DNA from: Sipunculus nudus
Taxonomy: Eukaryota; Annelida; Sipuncula; Golfingiida; Sipunculidae
Assembly (NCBI GenBank): GCA_026874595.1
Contig: CM049310.1
Span: 76,439,056 to 76,503,055, forward strand
DNA: 64,000 bases
Direction: 5' to 3'
Position numbers and translations under genes: made by a program. The notes under the pieces were generated by a model. It saw only the letters and a program-made list of their open reading frames with translations, did no database searches and was not told the origin of the DNA. Shown one piece after another: positions 26,301-36,166 of the stretch; positions within the stretch are counted from its first letter, which is position 1; every line of letters starts with the position of its first letter.

Positions 26301-29300
26301 ATTTTGGATTTCAGGTGAAATATAAAAAACACAAGAAGAAGGAGGGAGGGAAGATCATGAAGCAGAGAATATCACATATTCTTGCCAACAGTGATAGAGT
26401 ATCTGGTTCCAGCACAGACACCTGCTCCAGCAGTGTGTACAGCAACAGCTTGACGAAATCTTGTATGGCTCAAAAAGCCTCGGACATTGCACTTGACTCT
26501 GGTTATGAATCCAGCATAACCACCGTAAGCTGTAGCAGCTTTCCTGCAGAAATACAAGACAACAGGTCAGAGGTCAGCAGGTCAGAGGTCAACCAAGAGC
26601 TCATTATCTCAGAAGGAAACTCACAGCATGCAACCCCAATGGCTACTTATAATATGGACCAGGAGAGTTGTTTCTTGATCAATCATCTTCTGGATGTAGA
26701 GAAGATTTGTAATTTGCCATCCCTGCAGTTCACAGGACCAGTTAATGGGGACATTTCCAGTGTGATGTGTGAACTAGGAGACAGTATTGTTCAGCAGTTG
26801 GTAAAATGGACCAAAAAATTGCCATTTTATAACGATATCCCACTGGCTTTGCACACACATATTTTAACTTCTAAATGGCATGAAGTGTTGTTGCTCATGA
26901 TCTCAGCACAGAACTTGACTTCTGAAAATGGTGTTGGAAAGCATTTAGAGTCATTTGAGACTCAAGTTCAGAGAAATATGGCAAAGTTGAAGGCTTACCT
27001 ACAAGAGATGTTTAATCAAAGCATGACACAAGAGGAACTGAATTGTGAAGCGGGAGACCTGATTGAGAAGATAACAATGGTACGATACAACTTCCAGCAG
27101 CTTGCTCTATCCAAAGAAGAGTATGCTTGCTTGAAGGTCATTTTACTTCTCAACCAAGGTTAGTAGTGTCATTAATTGTACGTTTATAACAAAACATGTT
27201 GCAGTGTCATGAATGCATCCACCAGTGTTGGATATATGTACTTTTAAGGCCACAAGAATTACATAGTGCATTGATGCATTGTGAAACAGTCAGATACTGT
27301 ATGGGTATATTGTAAGATATCCCTGTAATGATAACTTGATTAAGCACCCCATCAGAGAGCTTATTGTTTTTCCAGTTGGGCTTCTGTGTTTGCGTCCACA
27401 CCTGCACTTTTTAAATGCTAATATTTTCTAAATGCTTGGAGCTATAATTATTGTATCCCCAGACAAAGTCGGGGGATACTATGTTTTCATACCGGTCCCG
27501 CCGCCGCCGCATATAAATCTTGTTGGCGCGATAACCCAAAAAATATTTCACGGAACTTTACCAAACTTGGTATATGTATAGATATGGGTAAGAGGACGAC
27601 GCCTATTTAAAATGAGGTCATGACCTTTACTAGGAGAGTGTCCTTGACCTTGAATAGGTCCAGTTTTGGGGAAAATCACACAAATTCTTTAATATCTCAA
27701 GAAATCTTGCATGGATTTATCCCAAAATCAAGTTGATGGAAGATCATGGATAGGGTTGTCATGTTCCAGAAACTGGTGGCGCCACCTATTATTCTTTACT
27801 TGTTTTCATGCCGTTTAATACCCCCAAAATTGCCACCTTACAGTACTGTGAGCATTATAAGTCAAAAACTAATGGACAGATTTCTTTTATATTATGCATA
27901 TACATAGGTATGGGTTATGGGATGATGTTTATTTAAATTGGGGTCATGACCTTTCCTATGATAGTGGCCTTGACCTTGAATATTGCCATATATGGTGAAA
28001 ATCACACACCTCTTATGATATCTCCAGTGTTGATAGCCATATGGATTTCAAAAATGACTTATGTATGACCCACCACTAAAGTAAGAACCCTATAGGTTCT
28101 AGGGTCAAAGGTCAAGGTCACTAGACTGGCATTTTAAAAGATACTGTGGATGCATTTTAAGCCAAACTTTCATCCCAGGTCTTCCATCTTGAATATATAG
28201 CTCACTTGCCAATAGTGGATGATCCATATAAATTTTGGGGTCACAAGGTCAAAGGTCAAGGCCACAGGAGCTATCTGTCCAAAAATTAGTTTCTGGATGA
28301 TAATTCCTGTATTTATTGATGCATTGATTTTAAATTTGACTTATATATGTCCCATTGAAAAAGCAAAACTCCAATTGATTTTGGGGTCATGAGGTCAAAG
28401 GTCAAGGTCACATGACACATCTTTAAAAAGATTGTGGATGCATTTTCAGCCAAACATTTCATCTCAGACCTTTCATCTTGCACATATAAGTCATCTGCCA
28501 ATAGAGGAAGACCCCTATCAGTTTTGAGGTCACAAGGTCAAAGGCGAAGGTCACAGGAGCCATCTGTCCAAAAATTAGTTTCTGGATGATAATTCCTGCT
28601 TTTATTGATGTGTGGATTTCAAACTTGACTTGCATATGTCCCATTGGAAAAGCAAGACCCAAATTGATTTTGGGGTCATGAGGTCAAAGGTCAAGGTCAC
28701 AGGACACATCTCTAAAAAGATGTGGATGCATTTTAAGCCAAACTTTCATCCCAGGTCTTCCATCTTGAATATATAGCTCACTTGCCAATAGTGGATAATC
28801 CATATAAATTTTGGGGTCACAAGGTCAAAGGTAAAGGCCACAGGAGCTATCTGTCCAAAAATTAGTTTCTGGATGATAATTCCTTCTTTTATTGATGTAT
28901 GGATTTCAAACTTGACTTGTATTTGACCCATTGGAAAAGCAAGACCATAATTGATTTTGGGGTCATGAGGTCAAAGGTCAAGGTCACAGGAAACCTCTTT
29001 TAAAAGGTTGTGGATGCAATTTCAGCCAAATAATTCATCCCAGATCTTTCATCTTGCACATATAGTTCACCTGCTAAGAGTGGAAGACCCCTATCAATTT
29101 TGAGGTCACAAGGTCAAAGGTGAAGGTCACAGGAGCCATCTCAAAAATTAGTTTCTGGATGATAATTCCTGCTTTTATTGATGTATGGATTTCAAACTTG
29201 ACCTGTATATGTCCCATTGGAAAAGCAAGACCTGAATTGATTTTGGGGTCATGAGGTTAAAGGTCAAGGTCACAGGACACATCTTTAAAAAGATGTGGAT

Positions 29301-31227
29301 GCATTTTCAGCCAAACATTTCATCTCAGATCTTTCATCTTGCACATATAGTTCACCTGCCAAGAGAGGAATAACCCTATCAATTTTGAGGTCACAAGGTC
29401 AAAGGTGAAGGTCACAGGAGCCATCTGTCCAAAAATTAGTTTCTGGATGATAATTCCTTCTTTTATTTATGTATGGATTTCAAACTTGACTTGAATTTGA
29501 CCCATTGGAAAAGCAAGACCCGAATTGATTTTTGGGTCATGAGGTCAAAGGTCAAGGTCACAGGACACATCTTTATAAAGATTGTGGATGCATTTTCAGC
29601 CAAACAATTTGTCTCAGATCTTTCATCTTGCACATATAGTTCACCTGCCAAGAGTGAAAAACCCCTATCAATTTGAGGTCACAAGGTCAAAGGTGAAGGT
29701 CACAGGAGCCATCTGTCCAAAAATTAGTTTCTGGATGATAATTCCTGCTTTTATTGATGTATGGTTTTCAAACTTGACTTGTATATGTCCCATTGGAAAA
29801 GCAAGACCAAAATTGATTTTGGGGTCATGAGGTCAAAGGTCAAGATCACAGGACACATCTTTAAAAAGATGTGGATGCATTTTCAGCCAAACATTTCATC
29901 TCAGATCTTCCATCTTGCACATATAGTTCTCCTGCCAAGAGAGGAAGAAAACTATCAATTTAAGGTCACAAGGTCAAAGGTGAAGGTCACAGGAGCCACC
30001 TGTAAAAAAAATTAGTTTCTGGATGATCATTCCTGCTTTATTGATGTATAGATTTCAAACTTGACTTGCATATGTCCCATTGGAAAAGCAAGACCCTTTT
30101 TGATTTTGGGGTCATGAGATCAAAGGTCAAGGTCACAGGACACATCTCTAAAAAGATCAAGGTCACAGGACCAACATCTTCAACAAGATTGTGGATTGTT
30201 AGATGGAAGAAACAATAAATATGCAAAGTGTCAGTATATGCTGCTAAAAATGGGGGTCTGTTCTTAAAGGGGGGAGGGCCTACTATGTCTGGGGATACTC
30301 TGGCACCTGCGGTGCCAAGAAATGTCTAGTTATATCATAATTTTGTATTATTGAGGCCAAAATATGTTTCCTGGTGTTTCCTGGTCACTGTTGACTGTGG
30401 GCGCTGTTTGTTTGTTATCATGTTAGCACCAAAGGTTTTAAGATATATCTTGTGCATACTGTCAAATATTCTTGAATAGCAAAATTGCATCATACTAATT
30501 CTTTAAGATTTCTGAAATTAAGCCAATGACGTAATTTAGCCATAAAACTAGGTCAGACAGTGAGCATATATAAATGCTATTGGCTCCTCTGTTATTCATC
30601 AGAACTGTACTAAACCGTGCATTACTCATCAGTTCAAGTAATAATAAACTTTTTTTGCCCATGACCTTGACTGAAACTGTCAAGGTCAAGTCACAGTAGA
30701 CTTTGGACATCATTTGTTTGTTAGCACAGTAGCACCAAGGGTTTTTGGTTGCATTTGTTCTAATTTTGTTGAAGTCCTCAACTAATGAATCTTTAAACCT
30801 GATAAACTTTTGGTTGACTTTGACCCATATTAGTGCAATTTATTAGCACTTTGCATAAATAACAATGTCTTAATATCTAAAAAAAGTTGTTTAAGGTGTA
30901 TGATGATATGATTTCCTGAATTTCCTTCATGTATTTGCATGCAAATACAGCTTTATCTAGTTATACAGTGACCTACTGTTTGTGTATTGATAAAGTTCAT
31001 TTTTCTGTATCATTTCAGTGGATACAGGTGTGGAGGGGAGTATCCACCAAGTACAAAAGCATTACACAGAGTTGCTCAAGCGTATTGTGGAGACCAGGTA
31101 CCCCCAGGAGATCAATCGATTAGGAGAGCTCCTCCTTCAGCTGCCGCAGATACAGGCTGCGTCAGCTCTGCTCCTGCAGAGTAAACTGATGTACGTGCCA
31201 TTCATGCTTAATTCTATGGTGTCCTAG
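16455..31227 (+). CDS. NR6A: Nuclear receptor subfamily 6 (HR4/GCNF type), five coding exons
   Basis: Predicted ligand-type transcription factor acting in the nucleus as a DNA-binding regulator. Joined exons 16455-17380, 18353-18501, 25203-25264, 26315-27158 and 31019-31227 give 729 residues with no internal stop. Residues 1-289 are a low-complexity N-terminal region with a charged motif [10 protein letters not shown] near the start. Zinc finger 1 uses C290, C293, C307, C310; finger 2 uses C326, C332, C342, C345. CEGCKG forms the P-box region and C350 follows. The C-terminal extension [19 protein letters not shown] runs into a basic KYKKHKKK stretch, as remembered for insect HR4 and close to vertebrate GCNF. 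A hinge (about 388-497) precedes the ligand-binding domain (about 498-729), with [10 protein letters not shown] at 542-551. The last residues ([11 protein letters not shown]) lack an acidic AF-2 helix, as GCNF does. The start at 16455 is the first ATG after the acceptor with A at -3. Subfamily call is firm; HR4 versus GCNF naming is not. Confidence 0.93.
17381..18352 (+). other. NR6 intron (972 bp) inside the DNA-binding domain
   Basis: GTAAGT donor, TTTCATTTCAG acceptor, phase 2. No repeat family or gene recognised inside; the short ORFs it contains are chance. Confidence 0.85.
18353..18501 (+). CDS. NR6A: NR6 coding exon 2: rest of zinc finger 1 and zinc finger 2
   Basis: Codes for residues 309 (completed) to 358 plus one base of 359: [17 protein letters not shown], then the second finger and [14 protein letters not shown]. 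All cysteines of the second finger are present. The donor is GCAG followed by GTATGC. 149 nt; its phases match the flanking exons. Confidence 0.95.
19166..21980 (+). mobile_element. Helentron/HINE-like non-autonomous element, copy 2
   Basis: Starts GTATCCCCAGACAAAG after a T, inside a local hairpin GTATCCCC...GGGGATAC. It ends TGTCTGGGGATAC, then a degenerate hairpin and AAGAAATATCTAG before T. Inside are several ~270-330-bp sub-units, each with GGGATGATG, TCATGACCTTTCCTATGAGA, TGACCTTGACCTTGAA and ACTGGTGG(C/T)GCCACCT. Perfect DR0 motifs (minus strand AGGTCAAGGTCA) are at 19346-19357 and 21272-21283. A second element (19640-20905) is nested in it. Sense orientation relative to the gene. No proteins encoded. 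Confidence 0.75.
19640..20905. mobile_element. Nested inverted-repeat element
   Basis: Ends are GTCAAGGCCCAGATCGC and GATCGCAATCTGGGCCTTGAC; the outer 14 bases are exact inverted repeats. Diverged inverted repeats extend inward by about 280 bp on each side, full of GATCGCAATC and CAGATCTTAGATC motifs, and include CACTCCTGTGATAGTAAAAG in inverted copies. The middle is AT-rich. Neighbouring sub-units at 21232 show the empty site (GATGTATATATAAA), so the insertion duplicated about four bases (ATAT). No transposase ORF is present. The superfamily is not identified. Confidence 0.75.
24060..24340 (+). repeat. Degenerate fragment related to the ~337-bp array family
   Basis: CAGTTCCC...ACTGGTGGCGCCACCT, a T-rich stretch, GAGACC, then a second diverged unit with CAGTTCCTGAAGACTGGGGG. 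Same phrase order as the array at 46180-48715. Confidence 0.6.
24540..25060 (+). repeat. Degenerate fragment of the ~144-bp AGGTCA-bearing repeat
   Basis: GATTTTGGGGTCAAAGGTCA, GTGGATGCATTTTAAGC, CTTCCATCTTGCACATATA and CCATCTGTCCA occur in the same order as in the array at 28100-30180. A DR0 motif (AGGTCAAGGTCA) is at 24564-24575 and a DR1 (AGGTCAAAGGTCA) at 24976-24988. Confidence 0.75.
25203..25264 (+). CDS. NR6A: NR6 coding exon 3: C-terminal extension of the DNA-binding domain
   Basis: A 62-nt micro-exon completing codon 359 and coding [20 protein letters not shown] (residues 360-379). The acceptor is TTTTCAG; the donor is AAG followed by GTGAGA. This stretch identifies the protein as NR6/HR4-like. 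It has no ATG-to-stop ORF of its own and is supported by domain continuity and phase. Confidence 0.93.
25265..26314 (+). other. NR6 intron (1050 bp) with TTCCCGGGAA-type repeats
   Basis: Phase 0. Three related units of about 46-69 bp lie at 25549-25615, 26089-26157 and 26207-26252. Each combines a TTCCCGGGAA or TTTCCCAG motif with GAGAATTCT/CAGAATTCT palindromic cores. The last lies some 60 bp before the acceptor TTTCAG at 26314. Confidence 0.75.
26315..27158 (+). CDS. NR6A: NR6 coding exon 4: basic extension, hinge and most of the ligand-binding domain
   Basis: Codes residues 380-660 and one base of 661. It starts VKYKKHKKK, a basic patch that may serve as a nuclear localisation signal, then a serine-rich hinge containing [11 protein letters not shown]. 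The ligand-binding domain begins around [13 protein letters not shown] (residue 498). It includes [10 protein letters not shown] followed by [20 protein letters not shown], the helix 3-5 signature region, and [13 protein letters not shown] near the end. The donor is CCAAG followed by GTTAGT. The hinge holds a 15-bp tandem duplication (26564-26591) that codes RSEVSRSEV. Confidence 0.93.
26564..26591 (+). promoter_or_regulatory. Four AGGTCA half-sites inside coding exon 4
   Basis: Half-sites at 26564, 26571, 26579 and 26586, spaced as DR1, DR2, DR1, created by a duplicated AGGTCAGAGGTCA. They code hinge residues, so they may be incidental to protein repeat expansion. Whether any receptor binds them is unknown. 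Confidence 0.3.
28100..30180 (+). repeat. Tandem array: ~288-bp units, each a dimer of ~144-bp halves
   Basis: About seven units. Anchors AGGTCAAAGGTCAAGGTCA or close variants fall at 28392, 28681, 28968, 29254, 29542, 29830 and 30117, a steady 286-289-bp period. Midway in each unit is a second related cluster (GGTCACAAGGTCAAAGGTGA), so the unit is a diverged dimer. Other landmarks are TTAGTTTCTGGATGATAATT, CCCATTGGAAAAGCAAGACC and GTGGATGCATTTTCAGCCAA. Confidence 0.9.
28109..30135 (+). promoter_or_regulatory. Cluster of DR1/DR0 nuclear-receptor half-site composites
   Basis: Perfect three-half-site composites (AGGTCA-A-AGGTCA-AGGTCA, i.e. DR1 followed by DR0) occur at 28392-28410, 28681-28699, 28968-28986 and 29542-29560. 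One- or two-base variants lie in the other array units, and a DR0 at 28109-28120. DR0 is the known site class of GCNF/NR6A1, and TCAAGGTCA is the extended half-site of NR5/NR6 receptors. Occupancy and function are unproven. Confidence 0.45.
31019..31227 (+). CDS. NR6A: NR6 coding exon 5: C-terminal ligand-binding domain and stop
   Basis: Acceptor CATTTCAG, then codes residues 661-729 ending at TAG 31225-31227. It includes [20 protein letters not shown] and [20 protein letters not shown], the helix 10/11 region. The tail [15 protein letters not shown] lacks an acidic AF-2 core. The reading phase completes the V661 codon from the previous exon. Confidence 0.93.
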
Positions 31228-34200
31228 CCAGCTCATGTTGTCATGTGTTATGTTTGTTATGTAATGTTGTCAGTCACTGTACAGAAAGGCACTAAAAAGG
31301 GGGCCAATCTCTTAGTTTCTGGTGTCAGTTTGAGGGCCACTTCAAACATGAATAGTACCATGTCAGGTGTGCACAAAACATGTTACTATGTACATGCCTT
31401 ACTGATACAAAATCTTACTTAAAAAGTTAGCAGAAGTTTATACACCTGTTAAAACACAACTTTTTATTTTAGCCATCTTGCACTGTGGGATCACTGTCTT
31501 GTTGGTGTTAGTTCTAAATGCATTGAAGGAAGGTTCAGAAAAATACTCAGTTTTCTGTTTCTTTTCAAGCGACATTTTCTGCATTACACAGGTTATATCA
31601 TGCCTGGCTCTTCCATCAGCTCATCATTCAAAAAAAATTTTATCTGTTGTGTGGATAATTTCTTATTTTTAATCAAATACTATTTTGAACAATCCTCAAA
31701 GCAAGTAATAATCATTAAAATATTCCATCATCCAGTTAATCATAGAGAACTTGTCAGACTTTGTATTGCCTGTCTTTTCAATAGGACTTTGTATTGCCTG
31801 TCTTTTCAATAGGATATCTATTTTTTGGCTAATTTAACTGGTACCGTAATACACAAGACCATTTAAATCAACTAAAAGTGACAAGAGTATTTGGTTAATA
31901 ATCACATACCAAACAAATACAAAAGAATTAAAACTTGTTTTTTTTTAATTGAAAATAAAAAAAGCCTGGAAACTTGAAAAATATGACTGTGACCTTTCAT
32001 ATTGGAGCAGTAAGCCAAAAATGTCATTGAAACTTTTATAAACTATTAATATATGTTCACTGTAATACCAGTGGGTACTAAATCTTCAACATAAAAGTGT
32101 TTAAGGTGTATCAACATTGTCCTCGCTTTGGCCTGGGTTATGTTGACCTACGTTGAAGTCATGACTCCTAAGTAAAATTTTATCCAATACTGAAAGGGAC
32201 CAACTTATGCACAAATCTGAACAGAGCTCAAATGAAATTAGCTCCAAGGGTTTGATATATGCACTTGTGTCTTTCTGGGAGACAAATATTTGTACACAGG
32301 TTAGTCTCCGGCCATTTAGCTTCAACAGATGATCAGTTAACATGATTTGCATGGGATGTCTATGGGTATGATGTTTAAAGTTGCTATGCGCCCTGAGGTC
32401 ACTTTTAGTAGCTAATGTTGCAGCTATAACTGATGTGCATCATGAAATTCTGACTGAGTGGCTTCTTCATTTTAATCTCTGAAAATTTCAAGCTGCTGGC
32501 TTCATAACAGGATAGTCATGGAAAGTTGTGCATTTTTCAGTTATGTATGTGATCTGTAGTTTATCAATGTTCTACATTTGCTGTCAGTAGTCCTCATCCC
32601 ACATGTGTACCCATTTCTTTCTGTAAATGCAAACACCTTTTGAAATGACCTGAAAATAGTCTAAAGAGATGACATTTCAAGCATCTCATGATTACAATAA
32701 ACCAGAATATTTTGTAACAGGCTGAACCAAAGTGACCCCTTGTGTGTTAGAGGTAGCTCGCCCAAGTGATTTTGGTGCACATCCCAGAATTACTGTGGCA
32801 ACTGTGACTGCAGCATACCTCCCATAGCTCCCAATTTGTAACTGAGCCTCCTGATTTTGAATGCCACTTCTAGACCAAACAAACTTCCAGCATAGACAAT
32901 TCATTTAGCATAAGCTCTGATTTTAAAAATTATTCCTGCCAATGTATGAGCATTGATCAGATATTATTGCTGAATGTTCCACTGCATCAAAAGGGCAGCA
33001 AGAACAAAAAGAACCCCCCCCCCCCCCCCCCCTGTATTTGCTGACCGCTTTGGTTCCCATGCGGAGTCTCCTGATTTGTCTTTTACAAATTTCGAGGTAT
33101 GCTGCAGGGTGTTGGAATGTTCTGCAAACGTACTTTTTTGTTTTTGAGGTGAATGCCTTGTAAGTTGGGCTGTGAAAGGGGTACTGAAAGTTTGACAAAG
33201 TATGTGGCCTTGTAGAATCATTTCAAGCAGTTGCTCATTAAGGCCTTGCTGGAAAAAAATAATGTAGTCTGTTGCCCATGAATTGTATCAACTTTGTGGA
33301 AACTTGCCTTTTATTTATGTACAGTATTACACAACTGTGTATTCTTCACTCCTTGTGCTTATTAAGACTGTCATGAGGAGGATGTCTAGGGTAACTTTCT
33401 CAGTGGAATAAAAAAGCTCTGTACTTCGGTTCATGATTATTGTACATAGTAATGGTACACTAAACAAGGTCTGTGGGTGAAGCTGTCAGTTAAATGAAGA
33501 CCAGTGTGACTTTATGATAGAAATGTATGATCATTATTAGGCCATCTGGATATTTCTATATATGTGGCTATTTATAACCAAAAGTAGATTGGCAAGAATT
33601 TGCATTAGAATTGTGAGTGAATTTTGAGGCATATATAACATTTCACCTTACTTTGTGTGAAACTAAAGGTGGGTTGTAAAGAAAGGCAACTTCAACCAAA
33701 CCCTTGTTTTGAGACAGATAATTTGGGAAATAACATGTCAGGTTTGGTTGATTGATTGACAGGACAGAAAAGCTCCTTGTACAAGACAATGGTCTCATAT
33801 AAGCCATCAATGTAATTGTTATCAAATGAGCATGGATGTTACTGAAAAAGATGTCTTGTGGCTTCAAAATTTGGCCTTATGTTCTTCAATCAAAACAGGA
33901 ATACAACTGCTTTGTAGGGACCTGTGTTGACCAATCAGCAGTGCTGTGGGTTTGTATGATACGGCAGGACATTCATGGTATTTTGTTATAAAATTTATAG
34001 AGTAAGCAGGGTTTCCACAACCAAATCAGAGAAATGACAATGCTCCATCAGAGGGTTCCCCCTTACTTTTGTTCTGATTGACGATAGTATATTCCAGTAT
34101 ATGTAGCCATCTCTAAGGCTTCATGGAAAACCATACCTGATCATGTAACACCTAAAATGCTAAGTTTAACTGTTTTGCTGTACTTAACATCCAGTTTAGA

Positions 34201-34363
34201 CTTCCTCCATGTTGTAATGTTAAATGTGCTCTGAATTGGCTTTAGTTGGAACAGCTGGCAAAACCATTTTTCACATGATAGTAGGCTCAGCTTAGGTGAA
34301 AATTACGGATCGTAATGGTCCAGACTTGTATGGCTGAAGTGATGATTAGAAAAGCATGACATC
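31228..34363 (+). other. Downstream sequence: 3' UTR and beyond, extent unknown
   Basis: No coding sequence recognised. AATAAA-type signals occur (for example near 31951 and 33405), but none is clearly the poly-A site of the receptor. A poly-C tract lies at about 33015-33032. Confidence 0.4.
31757..31812 (+). repeat. Perfect 28-bp tandem duplication
   Basis: Two exact head-to-tail copies beginning GACTTTGTATTGCCTG at 31757 and 31785; a recent event. Confidence 0.95.
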
Positions 34364-34366
34364 TAA

Positions 34367-34669
34367 GGCCAAAGAAAATAAGTTATGGTTCTCAGGCACT
34401 TTTTTTCTGAAACCAGTTGGGGGGAGCAGTATTTTATTTTTGACCTTTTTTGTATGTTTTGATAAAAATGTCATATGATCAGGTAAAAGCATGAAAATAA
34501 CAGAATTTGTTTTCAAAACAGGTAAAAGCACTATATTACAAAGGAAATCTGATCCAAATTGTATTATTTTATGTTCTTAGAAGATAAAAATCAAATAAAA
34601 AAATTTGATGATGGGGGTTCAAATTGATGTGGGCGGTGCCTGAGAACCATACCTTTTTGTTTTTTGGCC
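34367..34669. mobile_element. Harbinger-like MITE, copy B
   Basis: Ends GGCCAAAGAAAA and TTTTTTGGCC, with the inner inverted repeats ATGGTTCTCAGGCAC and GTGCCTGAGAACCAT of copy A (43-384). It is flanked by TAA on both sides (34364-34366, 34670-34672), the TWA target duplication expected of PIF/Harbinger. 303 bp, non-coding. Confidence 0.75.
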
Positions 34670-34672
34670 TAA

Positions 34673-35957
34673 TAGGAATAGATTTTCTGTAAAACACAAA
34701 AAACAAGAGCAGGTAATCCTCTGGTGGACAGTACTGTGATAAATAGCCATAATTATACAATTATATTAGTGATGTATGACTTACAGTTCATTGAAAGGTA
34801 ATATTTGTAAATAATTATGTTTTAATGATTTGTTGTGGCTTAATTTCAGTATGGGTATATATATATAAAGAATACAATATGTTTGTAAAATGCTTGTAAA
34901 TTTTCAGGTAACATTAATCACTTGAGTGGAAATGAATATGTAAAGATTGTAAATATAAAGAAACAATGATGTTATTATTGGCTAATATATTGTTTTAACT
35001 GCAAAGCATATGTGACATAAAATCATTATTTTGGCCTTACTTATAGGGAGGAGTATTCTTGTTGTGGTAATTGAGCATTTCACTTTGAGTAACATTTAAG
35101 GAGGGTGTGATAAGTTTGTCCAGCATAGATGATGTTGTGATCTCATAATGAGAAATTTTGGTTAAGAAGCCCTCTGGAGCATTGTAACACCTTGGGGTTA
35201 CTTGTGAGAACCTGAATATTTTACATTTTTTTTTGCTGAGCTTGACACAGGCAGAATGTTCTGCCTGTAAAGAGGTTTCTGGCAAGGCTAAAAATTTCCT
35301 GGACTCGAAAAGTTTCATTTCAAACTCAGTTCATACCAAATTTACTTTTATGATTTAATTTGTTAAAATTCACAAAAAACTTTGCTCACATTGGAATAAG
35401 AAGACCTGATAATTGTGTTATTCCAGTGAAAAGGCGATCTGGAATAGACAGTATAAAAATAAATTAATGCTTACCAGCATTTACCTGACCTCCCTTCAAA
35501 CTGCCTGCAAATTCCGGTGGCCTTGCATTAATTTAGATCCCTGTATTCTAGTTGTGACATGACAGGACATGAGTCATGTCAATTTCTGTGATCCGGTGAG
35601 TGTGTGTGAGTGATCAGATAGTAAGTTTTAGAATTTAAGGGGGGACACTGTTTTGAATGGATAAGCTCATCATATTTGTGCTAGTATATAATGAGATTGT
35701 GTTGTTCTGACATAGAAATGTGAAGCCAAAGTGGGTCAGATAGGTTTAAGACTGATTTTCATAATTATTATACATTTGCATCGTCTTATGTTAGTGTATA
35801 CTGAGCAGTAAAGGTTTCATCTAATTTCGAATTTAGAAATTCAGGTTTGAAGCAACAGGTAAAGTCAAAAGTGTTTATGGTAATATTTGTTGACAACTTT
35901 TATGTAGTAAGGGATTTTCTGTAAAGACAAATCCTGGGACAAGATTTTTAAAAAACA
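34673..35957. other. Intergenic spacer
   Basis: AT-rich, no gene, RNA or repeat family recognised. Confidence 0.5.
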
Positions 35958-36166
35958 TGGGCCCATTGGCTTAAGTAACAGGAAAAGCAGATTTTTTTGT
36001 TGAATCTAAGACTTTTGGCCAGTTGGCTTAAGTAAGAGTAAAAGCAGATTATGTTGACCGCCCTTTGGCTTAAGTAACAGGAAAAGTAGATTTATGTTGA
36101 CTCAAGACCTGAGGCCCATTGGCCTAACAGGAAAAGCAGATTTATCTTGACTGTAAGACTTGGAGG
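35958..36166 (+). repeat. Four-copy minisatellite (~45-58-bp units)
   Basis: Units share TTGGCTTAAGTAACAGGAAA and AGCAGATTTATGTTGAC; the copies vary in length. Confidence 0.8.

Larger units (their letters stand above)
27453..30329 (+). mobile_element. Helentron/HINE-like non-autonomous element, copy 3
   Basis: Begins GTATCCCCAGACAAAG after TT and ends with the clean hairpin GGCACC-TGC-GGTGCC, AAGAAATGTCTAG, then TT. GTCTGGGGATAC just before the hairpin is the inverse of the 5' end. The first 550 bp match copy 2; from about 28010 the centre is replaced by a different tandem array (28100-30180). Same strand as the host gene. No coding capacity. Confidence 0.78.
27159..31018 (+). other. NR6 intron (3.86 kb) mostly filled by a Helentron-like element
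   Basis: Phase 1, GTTAGT donor and CATTTCAG acceptor. The element at 27453-30329 fills about three quarters. 30330-31018 has no recognised element; an isolated TCAAGGTCA lies at about 30680. Confidence 0.85.

Noticed and set aside
28100-30180. A CRISPR-like array of regular repeats
   Set aside because: Units are 288 bp with no unique spacers, in an animal intron; it is a satellite-like tandem array.
28313-30226. Recurring ORFs of about 60-84 codons on both strands
   Set aside because: All are frames of the 288-bp tandem unit, repeat with its period and have no domain.
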